From positions 427,769 to 491,768 of the forward strand of contig JBMNGL010000003.1 of the NCBI GenBank assembly GCA_050949825.1: a stretch of 64,000 bases of DNA, written 5' to 3'. The DNA is from DTU019 sp050949825. GTDB taxonomy: Bacteria > Bacillota > Syntrophomonadia > Syntrophomonadales > Syntrophomonadaceae. Positions 52,154 through 60,637 of this stretch are shown one piece after another; within the stretch, counting starts at the first letter, position 1, and each line of letters opens with the position of its first letter. The notes below the pieces were generated by a model that made no database searches, was not told where the DNA came from, and saw only the letters and a list, made by a program, of their open reading frames with translations. Made by a program: the position numbers and the translations under genes.

Positions 52154-53201
52154 ACTTCTGACCGCGGCGGTTGATAAAGGGGCCTCCGACCTGCACCTGG
52201 CGGCCGGTATGCCCCCCCTGTTAAGGGTGAATACCCGCTTGTCGGTACTTGACGAAGCCGTCCTGGAGCCCGAAGATACCATCGCCCTGGCCCGTCTCCT
52301 GCTCGGTCCCGAGCGCTTCGGCACTTACGAAGCCACCGGGGAGATCGACGCATCTTATCAAATCGAAGGGGTGGCCAATTTCCGCCTCAACATCTACCGT
52401 CATCAGGGGCAGACCGCCCTGGCTTTCCGCATTATCAGCCTGGACATACCCAGCATCGCCTCCCTGGGGCTGCCGGATATAGTGGCCTCTTTTGCCCGCT
52501 ACAGCAGCGGCCTGATTCTGGTCACCGGACCGACCGGCAACGGCAAATCGACCACCCTGGCGGCCATGGTCAACCTGATCAACCATGAAAGGGCCAGCCA
52601 CGTCGTCACCTTGGAAGACCCCATCGAATTCGTGCACAGCAATCTGAGGAGCCTGATTACGCAGCGTGAAATCGGCACCGACAGCCTTTCCTTTGCCAGC
52701 GCCCTGCGCTCCTGCCTGCGCCAGGACCCGGATGTGATCATGGTCGGCGAGATGCGCGACCTGGATACCATCAGCACCGCCATCACCGCCGCCGAGACCG
52801 GGCACCTGGTCATAGCCACCCTGCATACCATCAATGCCCCCCAGAGCATCGAGAGGATAATAGATGCTTTCCCGCCCACGCAGCAGCACCAGGTGCGGGT
52901 ACAGTTGGCCAACAGCCTGATCGGGATTTTGTCCCAGCGCCTCCTGCCGCATCGCTTGCCGGGGCAGCGCATGGTGATGGCCATGGAAATCATGGTATGC
53001 AATGCCGCGGTGCGCAACATGATCCGCGAGGGCAAGGTGCACCAGGTTCACAACGCCATGCAGACCAGCGCCAACCTGGGCATGCGCACCATGGACCAGG
53101 CGGTGCAGGAATTGATCGCACAGAACAAGATAGACAGCGGCCTTTTTACCAGCCAGCAGCTGGCCCCTTCGGCCCACGCCTTCCGCAATATTCGCCTTTA
53201 G
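52140..53201 (+). CDS. pilT: Twitching motility ATPase PilT
   Basis: A 353-residue hexameric ATPase that drives pilus retraction. Walker A GPTGNGKST, the Asp box VTLEDPIEFVHS, Walker B region DPDVIMVGEMRD and the His box TGHLVIATLHT are present. N-terminal GASDLHLAAGMPPLLRVN is diagnostic for PilT/PilU. Start: the ATG at 52140, 8 bases after AAGGAG; a GTG three codons earlier abuts the ribosome site. It ends the plus-strand pilus operon at a convergent terminator. Confidence 0.95.
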   Translation: MHIDELLTAAVDKGASDLHLAAGMPPLLRVNTRLSVLDEAVLEPEDTIALARLLLGPERFGTYEATGEIDASYQIEGVANFRLNIYRHQGQTALAFRIISLDIPSIASLGLPDIVASFARYSSGLILVTGPTGNGKSTTLAAMVNLINHERASHVVTLEDPIEFVHSNLRSLITQREIGTDSLSFASALRSCLRQDPDVIMVGEMRDLDTISTAITAAETGHLVIATLHTINAPQSIERIIDAFPPTQQHQVRVQLANSLIGILSQRLLPHRLPGQRMVMAMEIMVCNAAVRNMIREGKVHQVHNAMQTSANLGMRTMDQAVQELIAQNKIDSGLFTSQQLAPSAHAFRNIRL

Positions 53202-53210
53202 GCCGCGTAA

Positions 53211-53232
53211 GGCCATCCCCGCCGGGGATGGC
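53211..53232. terminator. Terminator between convergent pilus operons
   Basis: GGCCATCCCC and GGGGATGGCC form a 10-bp stem with a GCC-type loop, 9 bases after pilT, followed by TTTAT. Confidence 0.75.
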
Positions 53233-53398
53233 CTTTATGCATTCAAACCTGCGAATTATACCTTTTTGCAGTGGAATCATAATTGGATTTGGGGTATTAC
53301 TGTTGCAATGCCTCACATTCCTCCCTATCCGACTTCCCGCCCATCAGCGTAATCCGCGTCAGATTATTCAGTCGCAGGCATAATTACTTTCCGCAGCG

Positions 53399-55522
53399 CT
53401 ATTTTTTGATTGCTTCCGGGTTGGTGCCCATATAGCGGTTGTCCTTCCAATAGCCCCGCTGCTGCACCCCGTTAGGCCAGGCGTAGACCCCTTCGCCGTT
53501 GAGGCGGTCATTCTTGAATTCCCCCGCGTAGATGCCGCCGTCGTTCCAGTAATAACGGCCCTTGCCGCTGAACACCAGGTTTTGGAACTGGCCTTCATAG
53601 TATTCCCCCGAAGGGAAAATATATGTTCCCCAGCCGGTGGCATTGCCGTTTTTCATATCGCCCCGGTAAGACTCCCCATTGGGCCAGGTGATACAGCCTC
53701 TGCCCTCCGGTTTGTCCTTGACGAACTGCCCCTTATAGCTGACCCCGCCCGGCCAGGTGAAACTCCCCTGCCCACTGCGCTTGCCATGGAAAAACTCCCC
53801 CCGGTATTGTTCGCCGCCGGGCCAGGTATAAACGCCCTCGCCCTGCATCATATGCTCCTCAAAACTGCCCACATAGCGCTCCCCGCTGGGGAAGTGCAGC
53901 TCGCCCTGCCCCCAGAACATATTATTCCTCCACTCCCCCTTATAGCGGACACCGTCAGGGAACACCAGAAAACCGCTGCCGTCCGCCTTGCCATAGCGCA
54001 GGTCGCCCAGGTAAGTGCTGGTGTCGGGCCAGCGGATGGCGCCTTTGTCAACCGTGAAGACCGCTGCGTCAAGCGGCGGGAACCTTGTCTCCGCCAGCAG
54101 TTCCTCGATATCAATGATGCTGTCGGCATCCAGGAGGATATTGTCAATCGCCCAGATCATGGCCTCGAAATTGGTTTCATCACGGGGCGGAGCGGTCTTA
54201 TCGTTATCGAGCTTTCCCTTCAGGTAAAGCTTTAAGGTGGCGTACTCTATCTGCTGCAGTTCTCCCGCCTCTTTTAGCGTCACCCCGTGCAAGAGCTCCA
54301 CATAATCCTTATCCTGCCCGGAGCGTCCCGGCAAGAGGGCCTCGCCCTTTATGAGCACATCCAGATCTTTCTTCACCTGACCGTACTCATTAAGGCGCAC
54401 CAGGCGCAGGCCAGGCTCCCCGTCAGCACCCCGGGACAGTCCCCAGAGCATGATGCCGGCGTCGCCCTCGACCTTCTCGCCGTTCAATTTGCGCTCCTTC
54501 TTAAACTCGTCAGGGACCTCATAGGCGGCGATGCCGAACAAATCCTGCCCCTCCGCGCCGAAGCTCATCTCCGCCAGCCCTGAATCGGCGGTCTCCCGAT
54601 CTTCCCAAATGGCCTTGTTGCCATAAGAGTCGGTGTGCAACAGATAAACGCGGCTGTTCTTGCCGGGGTATTTATCATAGCCCACCCCCAGAAAACCGTT
54701 GATTTCATCCCTTTTATCCCGCGTGGGCAGGGCAAAGGTGAGCTCGGCATAGCCGGCCCCTTTGTACTCTTTCGACCACTTGCGCCCCCCGTAGGCGTCC
54801 AGGCGCAGCAGATAGGCCTGGCGGACCGAACCCCGCTCGGTGTACCCCGCCACTATGTAACCATCGTTGTAACCGTCCTCATCCAGAAGCTGCGCGGCAT
54901 AATTAGCCGCCTGCCCCGGAGCCTCGGAATAGCTTTTCACAAAACCGTGCGCGTCCTTGCTGTCGCTCCTGCCGTCACGGTCGATTTTCAGCAGCTTGAT
55001 TACCTTGCCCGCGGCCTGCTTCTCATAACCGGCCAAAATATAGCCCTTGTCATTGCACTCATTTACCGCGTGCAAGCCCTGGCCGGGAAACTGAACTTCC
55101 CAGGCCACAGCTCCTTTATTGTCCAGCTTTACCAGCCGGGCCTTTTGGGCCGAAGCTGAACTGTCCCCCTGCAGGCCCACCAGGAGGCCCCCGTCGGAAG
55201 CGGGATAAACGGGGCCTAACACCTCGCTGCCGCTGACCGGAATCATCTTTTTCCAGCCTAACTTGCCGCCCTTGTCAAGTTTCAAGACCTTGATAAAATA
55301 CTCCCCGGAAGCGCTCCCCCGGTACGGGCTGAGCAGAAAATAACTGCCCTCTTTGGCCTTTATCACCGCCTGGTTGTGATAGGCCGGGTCAAACACCAAG
55401 CGCTCCGGGTCCCCGTAAGGCATAAAGGCCTCCCCCCGGGCCGCCGGAACAGCCGCCAGTATCATAAAGACCAGCAGGACCAGGCCGGTGGTCAATGGTC
55501 TGCAAATGCTTTTCAATGCCAT
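53399..55522 (-). CDS. Secreted MORN-repeat protein with N-terminal propeller-like domain
   Basis: A 707-residue exported protein. A signal peptide (PLTTGLVLLVFMILAAVPAA) precedes about 400 residues of PQQ-propeller-like repeats with recurring LLKIDRDG, LRLDAYGGRKW and LLHTDSYGNK blades. The C-terminal 200 residues hold about eight MORN repeats (YRGEFFHGKRSGQGSFTWPG, YKGQFVKDKPEGRGCITWPN). MORN repeats bind lipid or form extended sheets. It is the last gene of the pilus operon, 26 bases after pilO, an unusual partner for type IV pili. A surface scaffold or assembly factor is possible, but nothing shows this directly. Confidence 0.85.
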   Translation of the reverse strand: MALKSICRPLTTGLVLLVFMILAAVPAARGEAFMPYGDPERLVFDPAYHNQAVIKAKEGSYFLLSPYRGSASGEYFIKVLKLDKGGKLGWKKMIPVSGSEVLGPVYPASDGGLLVGLQGDSSASAQKARLVKLDNKGAVAWEVQFPGQGLHAVNECNDKGYILAGYEKQAAGKVIKLLKIDRDGRSDSKDAHGFVKSYSEAPGQAANYAAQLLDEDGYNDGYIVAGYTERGSVRQAYLLRLDAYGGRKWSKEYKGAGYAELTFALPTRDKRDEINGFLGVGYDKYPGKNSRVYLLHTDSYGNKAIWEDRETADSGLAEMSFGAEGQDLFGIAAYEVPDEFKKERKLNGEKVEGDAGIMLWGLSRGADGEPGLRLVRLNEYGQVKKDLDVLIKGEALLPGRSGQDKDYVELLHGVTLKEAGELQQIEYATLKLYLKGKLDNDKTAPPRDETNFEAMIWAIDNILLDADSIIDIEELLAETRFPPLDAAVFTVDKGAIRWPDTSTYLGDLRYGKADGSGFLVFPDGVRYKGEWRNNMFWGQGELHFPSGERYVGSFEEHMMQGEGVYTWPGGEQYRGEFFHGKRSGQGSFTWPGGVSYKGQFVKDKPEGRGCITWPNGESYRGDMKNGNATGWGTYIFPSGEYYEGQFQNLVFSGKGRYYWNDGGIYAGEFKNDRLNGEGVYAWPNGVQQRGYWKDNRYMGTNPEAIKK

Positions 55523-55548
55523 ATCCCTCCATTCATGAGCCCGCTGCC

Positions 55549-56313
55549 CTATGTATTCACTGCGCCGCTCGGCTTATTCTTGTCCGCTTCCGCCTTTTTC
55601 TCATTGTCAAAGTAATAGAAAATAACCTGCATCTTCATCTCCACCTGGCCCACCTCCAGGTTCGCGGCCTGCCGGGTAACCGTTTCCACAACCGGCCCCG
55701 GGGTTTTTTCCGCCGGCTGCTGCAGGGCTTCGCTCTTGGCGACAGGCGCCAGCAGCGGCTGCAGGAAATACACCGGCGGGGCGCTTTCACTGGAGCTTTC
55801 GCTGACCGTGGCCTGGGCCGCGGCGGGCTGGTCCTTTTTCTTCACCGTGGTGAGCACGATATTGTCCACACTGCTGATACGGCCGTCCTCCTCCAGGCGG
55901 CTCAAAAATTCCATGCTGTCATGGAAGCCGCCCCGGGTGGTGACATCAAAGCTCATTTTGCCGGTCTTGCCGGCGCTGCTGTTGCTTTTCTCGCTATTGT
56001 TCACCGACTTCAGCAAGAGGTGGGTTTTATCAGCGGCCTGGTTTAAAATATCCAGAACCTCCACCTGGTCGGGCTTGAGCGGGAAACTGGCCTCCATCTC
56101 CTCCAGGGCCTGCTGTGCCGCCGCAGGGTCCGGCTCGGCCAGGGCCGGCACCGCCTGCAGCCTTTCGATGTCGGCCTGCAGGCTCTGGTTCTGCTCGGTC
56201 AGGCTGGCGATCTCCCCGCTGAGGGGCAGGAAGAAAAACCATATATAAGCCGCCGCTATCAGGACGACGACGCAGCCCAGCAGGAGCATTTTTTCTCGGT
56301 TTGACAGCGTCAT
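55549..56313 (-). CDS. pilO: Type IV pilus alignment protein PilO-like
   Basis: A 254-residue inner-membrane protein with one N-terminal membrane segment (LLLGCVVVLIAAAYIWFFFL) and a coiled coil (SLTEQNQSLQADIERLQ). A PilO-type periplasmic ferredoxin-like domain (about 95-180) follows, then a long Pro/Ala/Ser-rich stretch and a C-terminal beta segment. It pairs with PilN and is encoded overlapping it by 4 bases. It links the cytoplasmic PilM ring to the outer parts of the machine. Confidence 0.82.
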   Translation of the reverse strand: MTLSNREKMLLLGCVVVLIAAAYIWFFFLPLSGEIASLTEQNQSLQADIERLQAVPALAEPDPAAAQQALEEMEASFPLKPDQVEVLDILNQAADKTHLLLKSVNNSEKSNSSAGKTGKMSFDVTTRGGFHDSMEFLSRLEEDGRISSVDNIVLTTVKKKDQPAAAQATVSESSSESAPPVYFLQPLLAPVAKSEALQQPAEKTPGPVVETVTRQAANLEVGQVEMKMQVIFYYFDNEKKAEADKNKPSGAVNT

Positions 56314-56861
56314 GGCTTAACCTCCCATCTCAACACCAGGTTAAAGGTAACCTCGCCGCATTTTTCATTCAACTGTGCATCAACGCTTTTGACCGCCTGC
56401 ACCCCGGGGGCCTTCAGCATGCGCCGGCTGAAGTCGATGAAATCCTCCTGCCCCTGCACATAGCCGTTGATGTTCAGCTCCTTGTCATTGGCCGTGACCC
56501 GGTTGAGGTAGATGTCAGGCCGGGCCTGCCAGTACAGGTTCCGCAACGGTTCCACATAGGAAATGCGCTGCTGCAGCAGTTTATCCAAAAGCTGCTGGCG
56601 CTCGGCGCCGCCCACATAGACCCGTCCCGCCGGCGCGCTCTGCGCCGCCAGTTGTTGGCGCTCCAGGGTCAGTTCCTGGTTCTGCTGCACCAGGACCGCC
56701 AGGCGGGAGCGCTGGTAATACTCGGTTCCCGCCGCCGCGGCTAAAACCAGCACAATCACCAGCAGGCCGAGGAGGATTCCCTGGCGCCGTTCCCGGCCTT
56801 CCCGCCGCTCGGAGTCCTTGTAGTCCAGAAGGTTTATCTTGGGCGTATAATCCGTATTCAT
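56310..56861 (-). CDS. pilN: Type IV pilus assembly protein PilN
   Basis: A 183-residue bitopic protein. The cytosolic N-terminus PKINLLDYKDSE is the conserved INLL motif that docks into PilM. One membrane segment (GILLGLLVIVLVLAAAAGTE) is followed by a coiled coil and a small extracytoplasmic domain. The ATG at 56861 overlaps the pilM stop (TAATG); an in-frame GTG is three codons upstream. Confidence 0.9.
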   Translation of the reverse strand: MNTDYTPKINLLDYKDSERREGRERRQGILLGLLVIVLVLAAAAGTEYYQRSRLAVLVQQNQELTLERQQLAAQSAPAGRVYVGGAERQQLLDKLLQQRISYVEPLRNLYWQARPDIYLNRVTANDKELNINGYVQGQEDFIDFSRRMLKAPGVQAVKSVDAQLNEKCGEVTFNLVLRWEVKP

Positions 56862-57868
56862 TAAAACCACCCCCTTAAGGCCAATCCCAGGGCCACCGGG
56901 AAATCATGGTGCAATTCCCTTGATGCCGGGTCGATTTCCGGCGGCAGGATGAGGTAAGGCCCCAGCTTGCCCATCTGGCAGTCCAGCTGCAGGGCGGCGG
57001 AAAGGTATTCGTCCATACCCTCGATGCGCGACCCTCCCCCGGTTAAAAACAGCGTATTGACCGCTTCCTTGAGCTGTATCTGGGCGTAGCTTAGAGAGCG
57101 GCTCAGTTCGGCCACGAAATCCGCTATCAACTCGGCGAATTCCGGGCTGCCGGCCTTGATGCCGGCCTCGGCTTCCGCGCCCTGTTCGCCTTCCCCGTTG
57201 TCATCATAAAAAACCGCGCTGCCGAAGCTGATGGAGCGCAGCAGGACTAAAGCCCCTCTTTTGAAAAAAGCCACATAGGCCCGGTTGGCGCCGATATTCG
57301 CCACCGCGCAGACCTTGTCCCCGGCGGCGCCCAGCTGCGAGGCAAAGGTCCTGGCCAGACCCAGGGCCTCGATTTCCACCCACTTCAGTTTCAAACCGGC
57401 CAGGCGGCAGGCCTGAAGCAGGTTTTCCACCTGTCCGGTGCGCGCCGCCACAAACAGGACCTCGGTCTTTTCCCCCTCGGCGTCGCTGTATTCCCTGACC
57501 GGGTAGATATCGGCGGCCACATCCTCTATGTTCAAAGGCAGGAACCCGGCGGCCTGGTACAGGGCCGCTTTTCTCAATTCCTCCAGTCTCATGCGGGGCA
57601 GGGAGAGCAGGCGGGTGTAGACCTGCTGGCCGGACACAGCGGAGGCCAGCGGAGCGCCGGGATTGACCCCGGAATCCCGCACCAGCCCTTTCAAGGCTTC
57701 GCTCAATTGGAGCGGATCGGATATATAGCCGCCGTCAACAACGCCGGGCGGGGTCTTGACGCTGCGGTAGGCCGCCACCCGGAACATATTGGCTTCCTTT
57801 TTCAACATGACCAGCTTGATTCGCTTCTCACCTATATCCAGGCCCAGTTGTGTTTTTTCCCTGAGCAA
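56861..57868 (-). CDS. pilM: Type IV pilus assembly ATPase-fold protein PilM
   Basis: A 335-residue actin-like cytosolic protein: LGLDIGEKRIKLVMLKKEAN (phosphate 1), VANIGANRAYVAFFKRGALV (phosphate 2) and LFLTGGGSRIEGMDEYLSAA (adenosine motif). It forms the cytosolic ring binding PilN. Start: the TTG at 57868, 6 bases after GGGAGGG; an open frame extending to 57991 runs into the peptidase gene and lacks a ribosome site. Confidence 0.9.
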   Translation of the reverse strand: MLREKTQLGLDIGEKRIKLVMLKKEANMFRVAAYRSVKTPPGVVDGGYISDPLQLSEALKGLVRDSGVNPGAPLASAVSGQQVYTRLLSLPRMRLEELRKAALYQAAGFLPLNIEDVAADIYPVREYSDAEGEKTEVLFVAARTGQVENLLQACRLAGLKLKWVEIEALGLARTFASQLGAAGDKVCAVANIGANRAYVAFFKRGALVLLRSISFGSAVFYDDNGEGEQGAEAEAGIKAGSPEFAELIADFVAELSRSLSYAQIQLKEAVNTLFLTGGGSRIEGMDEYLSAALQLDCQMGKLGPYLILPPEIDPASRELHHDFPVALGLALRGWF

Positions 57869-57905
57869 GGCAGTCCCTCCCTTTTTAGGAAAATATACTA
57901 CAAGC

Positions 57906-58647
57906 TTAATAGAACCACGACAGGTACCAGGACGACAATACCATACCATAATTAAACGCCAGGAAAGCCCCCAGAGACAGCAAGGGCCCAAAGCGCACCT
58001 CGCTCTTGCGGTTGGCTTTGCCCGAAAGGAGCAGGATAAGGGCGTAAAATCCCCCCATAAAACCCACCAGGACCAGTGCCGTCAATACCAACGGCCAGCC
58101 GCAGAAGACCCCGATAACAGCCGCCAGTTTGATGTCCCCGCCGCCCATGCCGCCCCGGGAGATAAGGGCCAGAGCCAGGAACAGCCCGGCATATCCCAGT
58201 CCCCCTATCAAGGCCGCTTTTATCCCCACCGTAAAAACGGATAGACCCAAGCCTATAATCACCGCCGGGATGGTGAGGCGGTCGGGGATAAGGCCGGTGT
58301 CCAGGTCGGTGAAGCTGGCACATATGAGCACCAGGCTCAGGGCCATCCCGGACAGGGCGGTAAGCGACAGCCCCCAGCCGAGGTAGACCAGCAGGAAGGC
58401 CGCTGCTGTCAGGGCCTCCACCAGCGGGTAGCGCGGGCTGATCGCCCGCCCTACAGTAGCGGCAGCGCCCTTTTAAGTAAAGGTAGCTCAATACCGGCAA
58501 CAGGTCCCCGGCCTTGAGCGGATGCCCGCAGGACGGGCACCGCGAGGCCGGAAAGACCACCGACTCCCCCCGCGGGAGACGGTAAATGAGTACATTGGCA
58601 AAAGAGCCGAAGATTAGACCTAAGAGAATAACAATTATCAGGTTCAT
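57906..58647 (-). pseudogene. pilD: Prepilin peptidase, frameshifted
   Basis: Type IV prepilin leader peptidase and methylase, an eight-helix aspartyl membrane protease. Frame 1 (from 58647) encodes the N-terminal domain with FGSFANVLIYRLPRGESVVF and the zinc tetrad CPSCGHPL and CRYC. Just after CRYC, near 58455 (GGGCGGGCG run), the reading frame shifts. From about 58450 the other frame gives ISPRYPLVEALTAAAFLLVY, then the catalytic Asp region DLDTGLIPDRL and the second Asp in GGMGGGDIKL. One extra G in the G-run would explain it. Both active-site aspartates are intact in the second frame. It may be a sequence error; if real, pilin processing would fail unless another peptidase exists. Confidence 0.8.
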
Positions 58648-58814
58648 ATTAAAGCTTCTTTACATGCAATTGGTAACCACTGGAACCTATAATTCGTTTG
58701 GGCATGGTAACAGGGCTTTTTCCATGCATAGGAAGCAACACTGCTACCATAGAACGGTATAATGTCATTATTAGTCCGGCGATTCTTCAGTACCAGTACT
58801 AGCAGCATCATATC

Positions 58815-59159
58815 TCACGTGGCTGCTTTACATTGTGCTTTTCCTTTGTCGTCAATCGTATAGGCCGCCTTGGTTTTCGGGCACTTGGGTTCGACATTTA
58901 GATACTTATCTTCACCTTCCAAATCTCCTATTTCAGGATTACCGCCGCATCTGGATTGTCTATTTTCCACTGCACGACAGCACCATCAATAATCCGCTGG
59001 TTAGCGTAGACAGGTTTTCTCTTGTGCTTTGTCGGTTGAAGCCTTGTATGCCGGCACCGCAATCGCTACCAGTATGCCCAGGATAACCACTACCACCATC
59101 AGTTCCACCAGGGTGAAACCCTTTTGACTCTTCATTTTCTTCCTCATCAAAGTCAACAA
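58815..59159 (-). pseudogene. Major pilin (ComGC/PulG-like) with two apparent frameshifts
   Basis: A TTG start at 59159, 7 bases after GGAGGG, leads to KGFTLVELMVVVVILGILVA (class III pilin signal, Glu +5) and AVPAYKASTDKAQEKTCL. Then a stop arises from a probable one-base insertion near 59005. The next frame reads NQRIIDGAVVQWKIDNPDAA. A second shift near 58940 leads to GNPEIGDLEGEDKYLNVEPK, CPKTKAAYTIDDKGKAQCKA and a TGA at 58815. Reassembled, it is about 112 residues with the ComGC-like C-terminal Cys pair. No single frame is long enough to be found as one gene. Confidence 0.78.
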
Positions 59160-59244
59160 TCTATATCCCTCCTTAAATCCTTATAATATAATCTCAGGGT
59201 TGCCCAATATAAAACGATCTCCTTCCCCCCTTTGCCATTTTGAT

Positions 59245-60528
59245 TTATGCTGAACCTGCCGCCTCAAGGCGGCAGGACAGACCGCTTAAAAAGATCCCGC
59301 CCCCGCGCTTTACTGTATAGTGCCGATAATATTGAAGATGGGCAGGTAAATGGCCACGATAATGGCCCCGATGAAGCGCCCCTACCACGATGATGAGCAG
59401 GGGTTCCAGGGCCGAGGTCAGGCCCTCCACCGCGTATTTGACCTCGCGGTCGTAGAATACCGCCATGCGCTCCAGCATATCGTCCAAGGAACCGGTCTCC
59501 TCGCCTACCGCGATCATCTGCGCCACCATGGGTTCGAAAACCCCGGTCTGCCTCAATGGAGCCGCGATGGACTGCCCCTCCTTGATGCTCAGGCGCGCCG
59601 TGGCGATGGCGTTGCCGATGACCTTGTTGCCCACCGCCTCCTCCAGGACCTCCAGGGCCTGCACGATAGGCACCCCGGAGCTGATCAAGGCCCCCAGGGT
59701 GCGGGTGAAACGCGACACCACCAGGCGGTTCACCGTCTTGCCGACCAGGGGCATGCCCAGGTAAAGGCGGTCAAAGAACAGGCGCCCCGAGTCCTGCCGC
59801 CCCCACATCATCCCCAGGGAAATCAGAACCACGATCAATATCAATATCCACAGGCCATAGTGGGCCAGAAAGGCGCTGACCCCCATCATGAACTGTGTAT
59901 AAGCGGGGAGCTTTTGCCCCGCCGCGGTAAAACTCTTGACAAAGCTGGGCATGATATAGGTGAGCATAAAGGTGACCACAAGCGCCGCCATGACCGTCAG
60001 TATCAGCGGGTACACCGAAGCGGAGCGCACCTTCTGCTTGATCTCCTCTTCCCGCTCCAGGTTCTCCGCCAGGCGCGCCAGGACCCCGTCCAGCACCCCG
60101 CCGGCTTCGCCGGACTTGACCATATGCACGAACATGGCGGAGAAAATGGCCCGGTGATGGCCCAGGGCCTCCCACAGGGCGGCTCCCCCCTCCAGGTCGC
60201 TGCCGATCTTCAGCGCGGCCTTCTTGAGGTTGGGGTTCTGCGTCTGTTCGGCCAGGATGCTAAAGCAGCGGATGATGGGTATGCCGGCCCCGATCATGGT
60301 GGACAGCTGCCGGGTGAAGATGGCCAGGTCGCGTGTTTTCACCGGCTTTAAGGCGTCCAGGCTGACCTGCCGCTGCCGGGCGGCGCTGCGCCCCTTTTCT
60401 TCTTTAATATCGATTACCACATAATTCTTCCCTAAGAGGTGCTGCACCACCACGCTGCGGCTGTCCGCCTCCATGTTCCCTTTGAAGATATTGCCCGCCA
60501 TATCCCGGGCCTGATATGAATAGAGCAT
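59245..60528 (-). CDS. pilC: Type IV pilus inner-membrane platform protein PilC
   Basis: Polytopic platform protein (T2SS F family), with a T2SSF domain twice: LAIFTRQLSTMIGAGIPIIR with EQTQNPNLKKA, and FTRTLGALISSGVPIVQALE with VAQMIAVGEETGSLDDML. As sequenced the C-terminus reads ALHRGHYRGHLPA, not a membrane segment. Removing one base near 59373 restores AIIVAIYLPIFNIIGTIQ and a stop at 59310, the normal PilC end. So the tail encoded from about 59373 to 59245 is probably frameshifted. AGGAGGGG precedes the ATG. Confidence 0.88.
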   Translation of the reverse strand: MLYSYQARDMAGNIFKGNMEADSRSVVVQHLLGKNYVVIDIKEEKGRSAARQRQVSLDALKPVKTRDLAIFTRQLSTMIGAGIPIIRCFSILAEQTQNPNLKKAALKIGSDLEGGAALWEALGHHRAIFSAMFVHMVKSGEAGGVLDGVLARLAENLEREEEIKQKVRSASVYPLILTVMAALVVTFMLTYIMPSFVKSFTAAGQKLPAYTQFMMGVSAFLAHYGLWILILIVVLISLGMMWGRQDSGRLFFDRLYLGMPLVGKTVNRLVVSRFTRTLGALISSGVPIVQALEVLEEAVGNKVIGNAIATARLSIKEGQSIAAPLRQTGVFEPMVAQMIAVGEETGSLDDMLERMAVFYDREVKYAVEGLTSALEPLLIIVVGALHRGHYRGHLPAHLQYYRHYTVKRGGGIFLSGLSCRLEAAGSA

Positions 60529-60583
60529 TCATTCCCCTCCTCATGCCCTCTGGTATTTTCCCCGCCCCAACGGCCCTTCGGCT

Positions 60584-60611
60584 TAAGATCCTTCGCTTCG
60601 CTCAGGATGAC
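60584..60611. repeat. Single copy of the TGTCATCCTGAGCGAAGCGAAGGATCTT repeat family, inverted
   Basis: AAGATCCTTCGCTTCGCTCA followed by GGATGACA matches the complement of the unit that ends the tandem array at 39261-39289. It sits between pilB and pilC. Confidence 0.8.
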
Positions 60612-60637
60612 ATTGCAGGTGGCTCAGGAGACACCAG

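Noticed and set aside
52221..53216. 331-codon open frame opposite pilT
   Set aside because: It is an antisense shadow of a clear PilT gene in high-GC sequence, with no ribosome site or family features.
59350..60351. 333-codon open frame opposite pilC
   Set aside because: Antisense shadow; composition is rich in His, Gln, Gly and Asp as expected from the reverse of a membrane-protein gene.
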